Shown piece after piece: positions 32,541 to 40,932 of a stretch of 64,000 nt of DNA. Both the position numbers and the translations under genes were made by a program. Every line of letters starts with the position of its first letter. Position 1 is the stretch's first letter. Source of the stretch: Flavobacteriaceae bacterium (GTDB taxonomy: Bacteria; Bacteroidota; Bacteroidia; Flavobacteriales; Flavobacteriaceae); the NCBI GenBank assembly GCA_021648755.1, contig JAKISG010000006.1:1-64000 (forward strand), written 5' to 3'. The notes beneath the pieces were generated by a model. It did no database searches and was not told the origin of the DNA. It was given only the letters and a program-made list of their open reading frames with translations.

Positions 32541-32609
32541 TGTCATTTCCGAGAAATCGGAAAATCTATATTATTATTTAAACGAATTCTCACTTTCGTG
32601 TGAAAGACA
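32541..32609. repeat. degenerate REP-like hairpin element between convergent genes
   Basis: The segment opens with TGTCATTTC and ends with GAAAGACA, an imperfect terminal inverted repeat. Inside are a perfect hairpin TTTCCGA-GAAA-TCGGAAA (32546-32563) and a weaker second one (about 32586-32604). Dispersed elements with this layout are common in Flavobacteria between convergent genes, and the hairpins may also serve as a bidirectional terminator for DUF3109 and lpxB. Confidence 0.45.
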
Positions 32610-32625
32610 TTGATTATTATTAAAT

Positions 32626-33735
32626 TTATTGATTATTACTAACAATTAATTTTGCAGCATTTTTACTAGCACCTTTTCCGCCTAATTTAGTTTCTAACTC
32701 AAAATAATCATTAAATAATAATCCTCTTTTTTCTGCATTTAGAATTAATTGCAATTCATTTTCTAAACGGTTTTCATTAAAATCGTTTTGAATTAATTCA
32801 GTCACTACTTCTCTATCTAAAATTAGGTTTACTAAAGAAATATATTTTATAGTTATAATACGTTTGGCAATTTGATACGAAATATTACTACCTTTATAAC
32901 AAACTATTTGTGGTACTTTAAATAAAGCTGTTTCTAAAGTAGCCGTACCAGAAGTAACTAATGCAGCATAAGAAACAGAAAGTAAATCGTAGGTTTTATT
33001 GGCTATAAAAGCAATAGATTGTCCTTTTATAAACTGCTGATAAAATTGAAATTGATGACTTGGTGCGCCAGCAATTACAAACTGATAATTGGGAAATTTA
33101 TCAATCATTTTTAACATCACTGAAAGCATTTTTGTTATTTCTTGCTTTCTGCTTCCTGGTAATAATGCAATGATTGGTTTATCATTTAATAGGTGTTCTT
33201 CTCTAAATGCTAATTCATCTATTGGTACTCTATCTGCAATAGCATCTATTAATGGGTGTCCAACAAAAGTTACATCATAATTGTACTTTTTATAAAATTC
33301 TTTTTCAAACGGAAGTATAACATACATAGCATCTATATCTCGTTTTATTTTTTTTACACGCCCTGCTCTTGAAGCCCAAACTTGTGGAGAAATGTAATAA
33401 TTAGTTTTAAACCCTTTCTGCTTTGCCCATTTGGCAATTCGTAAATTAAAGCCTGAATAATCAATAAAAATAATAATATTAGGATTAAAATCAGCAATAT
33501 TTTTTTTACAAAAAGCAATATTTTTAAAAATGGCATTTAAATTCATTACCACTTCAATAAAGCCCATAAACGATAACTCTTTATAGTGTTTTATTAAAAT
33601 TCCACCAGTATTTTTCATTAAATCGCCACCCCAAAAATGAATTTCGGCATTTTTATCTTCTTTAAAAATGGCCTTCATTAAGTTTGAACCGTGTAAATCT
33701 CCTGACGCTTCGCCTGCTATGATATAATATTTCAC
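32626..33735 (-). CDS. lpxB: lipid-A-disaccharide synthase
   Basis: LpxB joins UDP-2,3-diacylglucosamine and lipid X to form the lipid A disaccharide at the inner membrane. The 369-residue GT-B protein has the N-terminal AGEASGDLHGSNLM, HFWGGDLM, LSFMGFIEVV and YYISPQVWASRAGRV. It also has VGHPLID, LLPGSRKQEI and the acceptor-nucleotide segment VTSGTATLETALFKVPQIVCYK. All family hallmarks are present, which shows a Gram-negative envelope with lipid A. Promoter box TATTTTTG lies at 33767-33774. Confidence 0.96.
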   Translation of the reverse strand: MKYYIIAGEASGDLHGSNLMKAIFKEDKNAEIHFWGGDLMKNTGGILIKHYKELSFMGFIEVVMNLNAIFKNIAFCKKNIADFNPNIIIFIDYSGFNLRIAKWAKQKGFKTNYYISPQVWASRAGRVKKIKRDIDAMYVILPFEKEFYKKYNYDVTFVGHPLIDAIADRVPIDELAFREEHLLNDKPIIALLPGSRKQEITKMLSVMLKMIDKFPNYQFVIAGAPSHQFQFYQQFIKGQSIAFIANKTYDLLSVSYAALVTSGTATLETALFKVPQIVCYKGSNISYQIAKRIITIKYISLVNLILDREVVTELIQNDFNENRLENELQLILNAEKRGLLFNDYFELETKLGGKGASKNAAKLIVSNNQ

Positions 33736-33766
33736 TTAATTCTATTTATATTTTTATATACTTTGA

Positions 33767-33774
33767 CAAAAATA
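33767..33774 (-). promoter_or_regulatory. promoter -7 box of lpxB
   Basis: The minus strand reads TATTTTTG, 31 nt before the lpxB ATG. Confidence 0.5.
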
Positions 33775-33912
33775 CAAAAAATGATTTTGCAAAAGGTATT
33801 TCGAAAAATCACTATTATTACAAACAAAGAAAGTTTATTGAAGTTGATTTCAATAAACTTTAATTCAAACTTTTAAACATATAAGATTCAAGAGTTTTAC
33901 CAACTAACCCGA

Positions 33913-34743
33913 TTAACTTTTATGTTCATAAACATGTATATCTCTTTGTGGAAATGGTATTTCGATACCTGCTTCATCTAGTGCAATTTTACATTCTTCT
34001 AGCGTATCAAAATATACATCCCAATATTTTACTGGTGTTGTCCAAGGTCTAACCGCTAAATTTATAGAACTATCTGCAAGTTCTTTAACATTAACTGTTG
34101 GTGCTGGAGTTTTTAAAATATTTGAGTTTTTTTTCATAACATCTAATAATATTTTTTTTGCTTTTTTAATATCTGCATTATAAGAAATACCAATAATTAA
34201 ATCTACTCTAAACTTTCCTTTAGCAGAAAAATTAATTATATTGCCATTAGACATTGCGCCGTTAGGAATAAAGGCTGTTTTATTACTTGGTGTTAATAAA
34301 ACGGTATTAAAAATTTGAATTTCTTGTACTTCTCCAAAAACACCTTGTGCTTCTATCAAATCACCAACCTTAAAAGGTTTAAAAATCATGATAATTGCTC
34401 CACCTGCAAAATTACCTAGAGACCCTTGTAAAGCCATACCAATTGCAAAAGCCATTGCCCCAATTGTTGCAACTAACATAGACTCTTTTACGATTCCTAA
34501 TTTCATAATAGTTGCTAAAATTACTGCAAATTTCATAACCATTTTAAGTAAATTTAATGAAAAACTTGTTAAAGTTTCATCTACTTTTAGACGGCTCATT
34601 AATCTTTTTAACAATTTAGAAATTACTTTTACTAGCCAAAAACCAATGATTAGAATACCTAACGCTATTAAGATTCTTGGTATAAATTCAATTCCCCAAT
34701 TAATAAATTTATCTAAATAAATTTGGGCTATTTTTTTATCCAT
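33913..34743 (-). CDS. small-conductance mechanosensitive channel (MscS family)
   Basis: The 276-residue inner-membrane protein has MscS architecture. Three N-terminal helices (about residues 16-38, 60-84 and 86-110) lead to a pore helix rich in Gly/Ala (VATIGAMAFAIGMALQGSLG). It continues NFAGGAIIMIFKPFKVGDLI into the beta domain (EVQEIQIFNTVLLTPSNKTAFIPN). A C-terminal alpha-beta domain ends in IPFPQRDIHV, a strong family motif. It relieves turgor on hypo-osmotic shock. It has a TAATTTTG box at 34767-34774 and is probably monocistronic. Confidence 0.95.
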   Translation of the reverse strand: MDKKIAQIYLDKFINWGIEFIPRILIALGILIIGFWLVKVISKLLKRLMSRLKVDETLTSFSLNLLKMVMKFAVILATIMKLGIVKESMLVATIGAMAFAIGMALQGSLGNFAGGAIIMIFKPFKVGDLIEAQGVFGEVQEIQIFNTVLLTPSNKTAFIPNGAMSNGNIINFSAKGKFRVDLIIGISYNADIKKAKKILLDVMKKNSNILKTPAPTVNVKELADSSINLAVRPWTTPVKYWDVYFDTLEECKIALDEAGIEIPFPQRDIHVYEHKS

Positions 34744-34766
34744 TTTTTAAACTTTTTAAGAAAAAA

Positions 34767-34774
34767 CAAAATTA
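34767..34774 (-). promoter_or_regulatory. promoter -7 box of the MscS gene
   Basis: The minus strand reads TAATTTTG, 23 nt before the ATG. Confidence 0.45.
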
Positions 34775-34849
34775 GATATAATTTTACTTCAAATCGTTTT
34801 TTTTTGATAAAAAATGAATTTAGGTAGAATTTAAAAATGTACAACTTTG

Positions 34850-37210
34850 TTATTCTTCTTTTGGCAGTACTTTTATTTTTGGTTCAATAAAAGTTTTTTC
34901 ATTGGCTATCTTCCGTTCAAATGAAAGTAATAATGCAGGTAATAAAACTAAATTGGAAACCATTGCAAAAAGTAATGTAATAGATACTAACCCTCCAAGT
35001 GCAATTGTACCACCAAAACTAGAAAACATAAATATTAAAAAACCAAAGAAAAGCACAATTGAAGTATAAAACATACTAACACCAGTTTCTTTTATAGCAT
35101 TGTAAACTGATTTTCTAACACGCCAATTATTCGCTTGTAATTCTTGTCTGTATTTTGCTAAAAAATGAATGGTATCATCTACCGATATTCCAAAAGCAAT
35201 ACTAAATACCAATATGGTAGATGGTTTTATTGGGACACCTAAATAACCCATTAACCCTGCTGTAAAAAGTAATGGTAATACATTTGGAATTAAAGAAATT
35301 AATATCATTTTAAAAGATCTAAACATCCATGCCATAAACAATGCAATTAGAATAATTGCTAAACCTAATGAAACGGTAAGGTTTTTTACTAAATAAGTAG
35401 TTCCTTTTAAGAATACTAAAGCTTTACCTGTCATAGTAATTTCATAATTTTTTTTAGGAAAGTACTTTTTAACTTTTGCAGAAAGTCGCTCTTCAATACG
35501 ATCCATTTTATCAGTACCAATATCTTTCATATAGGTTGTCATTCTTGCATAACGACCAGTAGAATCGACAAAACTATTTAACATATTTGTATTTGTGTTT
35601 GAGTTTTTTACATAAGAAAGAATATAATTTTTCTCACCAGTAGTTGGCAATTGAAAAAACTTAGGGTTCCCTTTATAATAGGCTTGTTTAGAATATTTTA
35701 CTAAATTTAAAATAGATAGCATAGGTGATAGTTCTTCTATTTCATCAATAACCTCTTCTATTTTATTCATTCTTTTTAGCGTAGATAATTTCATAACTCC
35801 TTTTGGCTTTTTAGTATCTACCAAAATTTCTAAAGCCATAATACCACCAAATTCTTTTTCAAAAAACTTAATGTCTTTATAAAATTCTTCTTCTTTCGGC
35901 ATATCTTCTATCAAACTACCAGAAACACGAATCATATAAACGCCTATAATACTAACAATAATTAAAATAAAAGTAACAATATAAATACTAATTTTTTGGT
36001 GCTTTACCGTATTAACCATCCAATTTACAATATTGTTAATCCATTTTTTTTCTAAATGTTTTAAATGTTTTTCTTTGGGTTTTGGTAAAAAACTATATAT
36101 AATAGGTATGATTAATAAGGACAAAATAAAAATTGCCATAATATTAATTGATGCAATAATACCAAATTCATTTAACACTTTAGATTTGGTAAAAATAAAA
36201 GTTGCAAAACCACTTGCCGTTGTTAAATTGGTCATTAATGTAGCATTGCCTATTTTTGATATTACTCTTTGTAATGATTTTGCTTGATTGCCATGATTTT
36301 TAATTTCTTGTTGGTATTTATGTATTAAAAATACGCAATTTGGCACGCCAATTACAATAATTAATGGTGGAATTAAAGCAGTTAATACCGAGACTTCATA
36401 ACCCAACCAACCAATAATACCAAAGGCCCAAATTACACCAATAGTTACTACAGTTAAAGTGATGAGCGTCGCTCTAAAAGACCTAAAAAAAAAGAAAAAT
36501 ATTAAAGCAGTAATACCTAATGCGGCAAATACAAAAAACGACATTTCATTTTGTATATTTTGTGAATTTAGAGTTCTAACATAAGGCATACCAGACACAT
36601 ATACGTTTACAGCATTCTCTTTTTCAAAGGCTTCAATTTCTGGTATTAATTTATTAATAATAAAATTCTTTCGTATTTTAGTATTAATAATATCTTTTTT
36701 AATATAAACAGCAGTCCTAATTGTACCCGTTTCTTTATTAAATAACAAGTTATTATAAAATGGTAAATTGGTAAATAAATTTTCGGTAATTTTTTTTACT
36801 TCAGCATCTGTTTTTGGTTTTTTTTCGTAAAGAGGTTTTGCAATAAACTTTTTATTCCGTTTATCTTTTGTGAGTTTTTTAATATCGCTTATAGAAACGG
36901 TATATTCAACTTCGAGGAAACTGTCTATTTTTTTGGCAAACTTATTCCAGTTATTAAAGGTTTTTGCTGTAAGCATTGCCGAATCTTTTACGGCTAGTAT
37001 GACAAGATTACCTTCTTCCCCAAAAATTTCTAAAAATTTATCGTAAGTTTTATTTACTTCATGATTGCTCGGTAATAAATTTGCTTCGGTATGAGAAAAA
37101 CGGATGTTTTTAGATTGTAATACTAAAAAATAAGTTATTGCTACTAATAGCAATAATATAATATATTTCCCTTTTAAGATCACTCTAGAGACGACCGTCC
37201 AAAAACTCAT
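34850..37210 (-). CDS. RND/MMPL superfamily transporter
   Basis: From the ATG at 37210 the product has 786 residues. It has the RND layout of two repeats. Each repeat has one membrane helix, a large periplasmic loop (about 30-210 and 420-590), then five clustered helices forming a sterol-sensing-like domain (about 215-390 and 600-770). GVPNCVFLIHKYQQE and ISVDDTIHFLAKYRQE occupy the TM4-like positions, with the conserved Asp pair in the second. The family includes hopanoid and lipid exporters. No membrane fusion protein or TolC gene is adjacent, which favours lipid export over drug efflux, but the substrate is unknown. A longer start at 37270 would overlap the promoter TATCTTTG (37235-37242). 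Confidence 0.88.
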   Translation of the reverse strand: MSFWTVVSRVILKGKYIILLLLVAITYFLVLQSKNIRFSHTEANLLPSNHEVNKTYDKFLEIFGEEGNLVILAVKDSAMLTAKTFNNWNKFAKKIDSFLEVEYTVSISDIKKLTKDKRNKKFIAKPLYEKKPKTDAEVKKITENLFTNLPFYNNLLFNKETGTIRTAVYIKKDIINTKIRKNFIINKLIPEIEAFEKENAVNVYVSGMPYVRTLNSQNIQNEMSFFVFAALGITALIFFFFFRSFRATLITLTVVTIGVIWAFGIIGWLGYEVSVLTALIPPLIIVIGVPNCVFLIHKYQQEIKNHGNQAKSLQRVISKIGNATLMTNLTTASGFATFIFTKSKVLNEFGIIASINIMAIFILSLLIIPIIYSFLPKPKEKHLKHLEKKWINNIVNWMVNTVKHQKISIYIVTFILIIVSIIGVYMIRVSGSLIEDMPKEEEFYKDIKFFEKEFGGIMALEILVDTKKPKGVMKLSTLKRMNKIEEVIDEIEELSPMLSILNLVKYSKQAYYKGNPKFFQLPTTGEKNYILSYVKNSNTNTNMLNSFVDSTGRYARMTTYMKDIGTDKMDRIEERLSAKVKKYFPKKNYEITMTGKALVFLKGTTYLVKNLTVSLGLAIILIALFMAWMFRSFKMILISLIPNVLPLLFTAGLMGYLGVPIKPSTILVFSIAFGISVDDTIHFLAKYRQELQANNWRVRKSVYNAIKETGVSMFYTSIVLFFGFLIFMFSSFGGTIALGGLVSITLLFAMVSNLVLLPALLLSFERKIANEKTFIEPKIKVLPKEE

Positions 37211-37234
37211 TATAGTTAAATTATTAATTACAAA

Positions 37235-37242
37235 CAAAGATA
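37235..37242 (-). promoter_or_regulatory. promoter -7 box of the RND/MMPL gene
   Basis: The minus strand reads TATCTTTG, 24 nt before the ATG at 37210. This supports that start over the one at 37270. Confidence 0.5.
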
Positions 37243-37326
37243 TTAATTTATTCTGATATTTTAGAAGCACTTCATTTAATAATAAGTATATTTGTAAGTA
37301 TTAAAGTGTTTTTTAAAAAATATGCT

Positions 37327-37334
37327 TATATTTG
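37327..37334 (+). promoter_or_regulatory. promoter -7 box of the thioredoxin-like gene
   Basis: TATATTTG fits TAnnTTTG and lies 64 nt before the ATG at 37399. A second identical octamer occurs at 37287-37294. Confidence 0.4.
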
Positions 37335-37398
37335 TGTGATTAACTTGAGAGTGTTTTTAATTAATGTCTAATTGTAAAACAAAAAAATAACAAGTATT

Positions 37399-37695
37399 AT
37401 GGCAAAATTTGGTGATTTAATTAATTCTTCTTACCCAACTTTAATAGATTTTCATAGTAAAAATACTAAAGAAAATTCAATACTACAAAATACACTATAT
37501 GACGTTGCAGTTGCTTTAGGCGATAAAGCAAAGGTAATTAAAATTGATATTGCTAAAAATGAAAAACTGGTTAACGCTTTGCGTATTAAAGGAAACCCTA
37601 CTTTTATGATCTACAAAAAGGGTGAAATGAAATGGCGTCAATCTGGCGAACAAGATGCAAATACATTAATTAATTTAGTTAAGCAATTTGTTTAA
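37399..37695 (+). CDS. thioredoxin-fold protein lacking the CxxC active site
   Basis: The 98-residue protein follows the thioredoxin fold: PTLIDFHSK at the usual beta3 strand, VIKIDIAKNEKLVNALRIKG, the cis-proline segment GNPTFMIYKKGEM and a final helix. Where active thioredoxins have WCGPC, the sequence reads SKNTKENS and there is no cysteine at all in the protein. It cannot do thiol-disulfide exchange. Similar cysteine-less homologues with the ending KWRQSGEQDANTLI are, as I recall, conserved in Flavobacteria, so a binding or chaperone-like role is more likely than decay. A genuine thioredoxin is encoded at 40933. Confidence 0.8.
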   Translation: MAKFGDLINSSYPTLIDFHSKNTKENSILQNTLYDVAVALGDKAKVIKIDIAKNEKLVNALRIKGNPTFMIYKKGEMKWRQSGEQDANTLINLVKQFV

Positions 37696-37734
37696 TCTTT
37701 TAATTTGAAAGATTTTCATTTTAATATTTTTTTT
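37694..37734 (+). terminator. intrinsic terminator after the thioredoxin-like gene
   Basis: A perfect 7-bp stem AATCTTT with AAAGATT (37694-37700 with 37708-37714) is followed by a T-rich tract including eight T in a row. It overlaps the stop codon. Confidence 0.5.
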
Positions 37735-37863
37735 GATTTGGCAATATATTTTTGATTTACTTGAAAGGGTTTCTACAAAGGCAAAGAATTTTACTTTATT
37801 TCTTTGTGATTAACTGTTAGAACCATAAAAATATATTAATTTTATGTAATTTCTTAAAAAAAA

Positions 37864-37899
37864 GGAGTTTTTCCCCCTTCATTTTCAGGAAAAACCCTT
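37864..37899. promoter_or_regulatory. two-site palindrome array matching the one at 16.7 kb
   Basis: Two sites follow each other: AAGGAG-TTTTT-CCCCCTT (37862-37879) and AGG-AAAAA-CCCT (37887-37898). Their G blocks end at 37867 and 37889, 22 bp apart, as in the 16731-16789 array. The linker TTCATTTTC resembles the TTTTTTCAT linker there. The proximal site ends 24 nt before the TATTTTTG -7 box. The shared arrangement suggests one regulator for both loci. Confidence 0.55.
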
Positions 37900-37922
37900 A
37901 TAGTTAAAATATTATTTTAATA

Positions 37923-37930
37923 TATTTTTG
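37923..37930 (+). promoter_or_regulatory. promoter -7 box of the 37957 gene
   Basis: TATTTTTG lies 26 nt before the ATG and 24 nt after the proximal palindrome of the array, the place expected for an activator-dependent promoter. Confidence 0.5.
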
Positions 37931-37956
37931 CTTAATAAATTAAAACCCCTCTAATT

Positions 37957-38277
37957 ATGAAACTTTCTAAGAAAAAAATCATGGAAAACTTCCAAAATGA
38001 GCTTATATTATTTCAAAATATTCCAAAAAAAAATTACGTTCAAAAGAAAGATAATAATGATCAGAATATACAGTATTCTAAAATCGACCCTTCTTTTTTA
38101 GATTTGCAAAAAATAAAAGTCACAAAAAATATTTATAAAATTAATAAACTATACAATACTCTTGTTTTAATTGAAAGAAGTAGTAGTGTAGAAGTTGCTA
38201 AAAAATATTTAAATGGTTTTTTAGAGGAAAGAGGAATTAATTCTCTTAAACAATTTATTAATAAACAACTTAGCTAA
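37957..38277 (+). CDS. small protein of unknown function under a palindrome array
   Basis: The 106-residue product is Lys- and Asn-rich, with no signal peptide, membrane segment or cysteines. The first 50 residues look flexible (FQNIPKKNYVQKKDNNDQN). The C-terminal half is predicted helical (IYKINKLYNTLVLIERSSS, EVAKKYLNGFLEERGI). I do not recognise a family. Two hydrophobic helices could mediate binding to a partner. Its upstream region, with the two-site AGG/CCCT array, is the main clue. It may belong to the regulon of the two-component system at 14.2-15.6 kb. It is monocistronic. Confidence 0.6.
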   Translation: MKLSKKKIMENFQNELILFQNIPKKNYVQKKDNNDQNIQYSKIDPSFLDLQKIKVTKNIYKINKLYNTLVLIERSSSVEVAKKYLNGFLEERGINSLKQFINKQLS

Positions 38278-38374
38278 TTAAAAATAGTTTTATAAAATTA
38301 AAATGAGTATTTAGACAGCGTCTTTTTCTTTAGAAAATTTATACTAAATAGTTAATTATAATTTACTTTTTACT

Positions 38375-38382
38375 TAGTTTTG
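38375..38382 (+). promoter_or_regulatory. promoter -7 box of the GH3 gene, near-leaderless
   Basis: TAGTTTTG ends only 4 nt before the ATG at 38387. Transcription starting about 7 nt after the box would give an mRNA with almost no 5' leader. Confidence 0.5.
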
Positions 38383-38386
38383 CGTT

Positions 38387-39874
38387 ATGATTAAATCTTA
38401 TTTCGCAAAAATATATGCAAAAATAATTGCTAAAAATATTGAAAAATGGAGTAACAACCCTATAAAAACACAAGAAAAAGTTTTTAATAATCTAATTAGT
38501 TCAGCTAAAAATACTGTTTTCGGAAAAGAACATGCTTTTAATAAAATAAATACTTATCAAGATTATAAAAAACAAGTTCCAGTAAGAGATTATGAAGCTT
38601 TAAAACCTTATATAGAACAAATTTTAGATGGTGAAAACAATGTTTTATGGAAAGGTAAACCTATTTATTTTGCAAAGACCTCTGGCACAACTTCTGGTGC
38701 AAAATACATACCAATTACAAAAGAATCTATGCCTTACCACATAAGTGCAGCGAAAAGCGCATTGTTGCTTTATATACATAAAACAGGTAATGCAAATTTT
38801 GTAAATGGTAAAATGATATTTTTGCAAGGTAGCCCAATAATTGGCTTGAAAAGCAATATAAAAATAGGACGTTTAAGCGGCATTGTAGCACATTTTGTAC
38901 CAAGATATTTACAAAAAAATAGATTGCCAAGTTGGGAAACTAACTGTATAGATGATTGGGAAACTAAAGTAAATGCTATTGTTAATGAAACTATTAATGA
39001 AGACATGACACTTATTAGTGGCATACCTTCTTGGGTACAAATGTATTTTGAAAAATTAATTGAGAAATCAGATAAAAAAGTAGGCGAACTTTTTAAGAAT
39101 TTTAATTTGTTCGTTTATGGCGGTGTTAACTACGAACCCTACCGTCAAAAAATGGAAAACCTTATCGGAAGAAGTGTAGATTCTATTGAATTATTTCCAG
39201 CAAGTGAAGGTTTTTTTGCTTTTCAAGACGAACCTAACAAAAAAGGAATGCTCCTCTTATTAGATGGCGGAATTTTCTATGAATTTATTCCAGCAGACAA
39301 TTTTTATAATAAAAATTCAATTCGAATTTCATTGAAAGACGTAAAATTAGATATTAATTATGTACTTATTATATCTACAAATGCAGGTCTTTGGGCTTAT
39401 AATATTGGTGATACAGTACAATTTACTTCACTAAGACCCTATAGAATAATAGTATCTGGAAGAATAAAACATTTTATTTCTGCGTTTGGAGAACATGTCA
39501 TTGCGAAAGAAGTAGAATATGCCATACAAAAAGCAGTTGAAAATACAGATATTAGAATTAACGAGTTTACCGTAGCGCCACAAATTACTCCAAAAAACGG
39601 ATTACCATATCACGAGTGGTTTATTGAATTTGAAAATGAACCAAAAAATTTAGAAAAATTTGCATTAAAATTAGATGCCGAATTAGTAAAACAAAATGCC
39701 TATTACGAAGACTTAATAGTTGGTAAAGTATTAAGAACTCTAATAGTAACCAAAGTAAAACAAAACGGATTTCAAAATTACATGAAGTCTATTGGTAAAT
39801 TAGGAGGTCAAAATAAAATACCTAGACTATCTGATAACCGTAAGATTGTTTGTAAATTAGAAATTCTAAAATAG
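38387..39874 (+). CDS. GH3 auxin-responsive-promoter family protein (acyl-adenylating enzyme)
   Basis: The 495-residue protein belongs to the bacterial GH3 family within the adenylate-forming superfamily. It has the ATP-binding loop FAKTSGTTSGAKYIPIT, the segment FNLFVYGGVNYEPYR, ELFPASEGFFAFQ and GLWAYNIGDTVQFTS with the adenylate-binding YxxGD. SGRIKHFISAFGEH serves as hinge before the C-terminal domain. Plant GH3 enzymes conjugate amino acids to acyl hormones. The bacterial substrate is unknown. The gene is common in Flavobacteria. It seems monocistronic with a near-leaderless start. Confidence 0.9.
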   Translation: MIKSYFAKIYAKIIAKNIEKWSNNPIKTQEKVFNNLISSAKNTVFGKEHAFNKINTYQDYKKQVPVRDYEALKPYIEQILDGENNVLWKGKPIYFAKTSGTTSGAKYIPITKESMPYHISAAKSALLLYIHKTGNANFVNGKMIFLQGSPIIGLKSNIKIGRLSGIVAHFVPRYLQKNRLPSWETNCIDDWETKVNAIVNETINEDMTLISGIPSWVQMYFEKLIEKSDKKVGELFKNFNLFVYGGVNYEPYRQKMENLIGRSVDSIELFPASEGFFAFQDEPNKKGMLLLLDGGIFYEFIPADNFYNKNSIRISLKDVKLDINYVLIISTNAGLWAYNIGDTVQFTSLRPYRIIVSGRIKHFISAFGEHVIAKEVEYAIQKAVENTDIRINEFTVAPQITPKNGLPYHEWFIEFENEPKNLEKFALKLDAELVKQNAYYEDLIVGKVLRTLIVTKVKQNGFQNYMKSIGKLGGQNKIPRLSDNRKIVCKLEILK

Positions 39875-39889
39875 CCGTTTAGATGACTT

Positions 39890-40102
39890 TTAATTTTTTT
39901 GATGCTTTTTTTTATTTCGATAATAAATAAAAATTCCTATTGCCAAAAATAAATATGGAAATAGCATTAAAAAGGTAATACCAGAATTTACACCTTCGGC
40001 TAAATCTTTATCCCCATACTCTACAACTGCTTTACACATAGCGCACTGCGATCTAGAAAATTGTGATAATAATAGAAACAATAATAGTATTTTGGTTTTC
40101 AT
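39890..40102 (-). CDS. small membrane protein with CxxC motif, partner of the DUF420 gene
   Basis: The 70-residue product has an N-terminal signal sequence (MKTKILLLFLLLSQFSRS) followed directly by QCAMCKAVVEYGDKDLAEG. It then has one membrane helix (about 44-62) and a basic tail (YRNKKKHQKN). The CxxC after the cleavage site is a common feature of this Bacteroidota family and could bind metal or be redox active on the periplasmic side. It lies 22 nt behind the DUF420 gene, in the neighbourhood where Bacteroidota keep cytochrome oxidase assembly genes. The function itself is unknown. Confidence 0.7.
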   Translation of the reverse strand: MKTKILLLFLLLSQFSRSQCAMCKAVVEYGDKDLAEGVNSGITFLMLFPYLFLAIGIFIYYRNKKKHQKN

Positions 40103-40124
40103 ATAAATTGTTTACTAATTTCTA

Positions 40125-40643
40125 TTAAAAAACATAATAAGGCTTTATCATTAGGTAAACAATAACACCTGTAACAGCAACATAAACCCATATCGGAAAA
40201 GCAATTCTTGCTATTTTTTTATGCCCTTTAAAATCTTTATTCAATGCACTAACAAAGGTAGTTAATACAAAAGGAATTACTATAATAGATAAAATAATAT
40301 GACTAATTAAAATAAAAAAATAAAAATATCTAATAAAACCGTTACCTCCAAATTTTGTATCTTCGGAGGTTATATGATATATGATGTAGAGAATTAAAAA
40401 TAAAACAGATAAACCAATTGCACTTTTCATTAAAATTTCATGTAATTTTTGCTTTTTATTCTTAATTGCCCAAACTGCCGTAACTAATAATAAAGCAGTA
40501 ATTGCATTTATTGTTGCATAAATTGGTGGTAAAAATATTGGTAGTTTATACGGTAAATCAATTACGAAAAGTGCGGCTACTGCTATTGGGATTACAATAG
40601 AAAGTATTACTATTGTTTTAGTGTATTTTTTAACTGTAATCAT
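40125..40643 (-). CDS. DUF420 domain-containing membrane protein
   Basis: The 172-residue protein has about five membrane helices (near residues 10-28, 38-58, 74-92, 105-128 and 148-168). It has the DUF420 pattern with the motif NAITALLLVTAVWAIKNKKQ, then KLHEILMKSAIGLSVLFL and a His in LISHIILSIIVIPFVL. DUF420 proteins are often encoded beside cytochrome c oxidase and SCO1-like genes and are thought to help oxidase assembly. This is family knowledge, since no oxidase gene lies here. It has promoter box TATCTTTG (40723-40730) and probably shares a transcript with the small CxxC protein. Confidence 0.85.
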   Translation of the reverse strand: MITVKKYTKTIVILSIVIPIAVAALFVIDLPYKLPIFLPPIYATINAITALLLVTAVWAIKNKKQKLHEILMKSAIGLSVLFLILYIIYHITSEDTKFGGNGFIRYFYFFILISHIILSIIVIPFVLTTFVSALNKDFKGHKKIARIAFPIWVYVAVTGVIVYLMIKPYYVF

Positions 40644-40722
40644 TGTTTTATTTTTTCTTACTTAAGAACTTTATTATTTTATTTTTTTGGTTCTATGTAA
40701 TATTTAAACAAATATTAAAAAA

Positions 40723-40730
40723 CAAAGATA
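40723..40730 (-). promoter_or_regulatory. promoter -7 box of the DUF420 operon
   Basis: The minus strand reads TATCTTTG, about 80 nt before the ATG at 40643. Confidence 0.4.
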
Positions 40731-40932
40731 AGAATAAGAAGAGAAATGATTTTAGTTATTTTAATAAAACATTTTAAGACTAATAAAATTAGATTACGTT
40801 TTTTGTTATGTTAAAATTCAGAATTAAAAAAGCAACGTAATAAATGTTACTTGATTATTTGTAATATTATTGTGTCTTTGTCGTCAAATAAAAAAGGGAA
40901 GATTATAACAATTAGTTTAAAAAAAGAATAAA

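Noticed and set aside
36342..36360. GGCACG-containing sequence as a sigma-54 promoter
   Set aside because: It lies inside the RND transporter coding region and lacks the TTGC -12 element at the required spacing.
40801..40880. Possible small structured RNA upstream of trxA
   Set aside because: Only weak, imperfect pairing is visible and there is no conserved pattern that I recognise.
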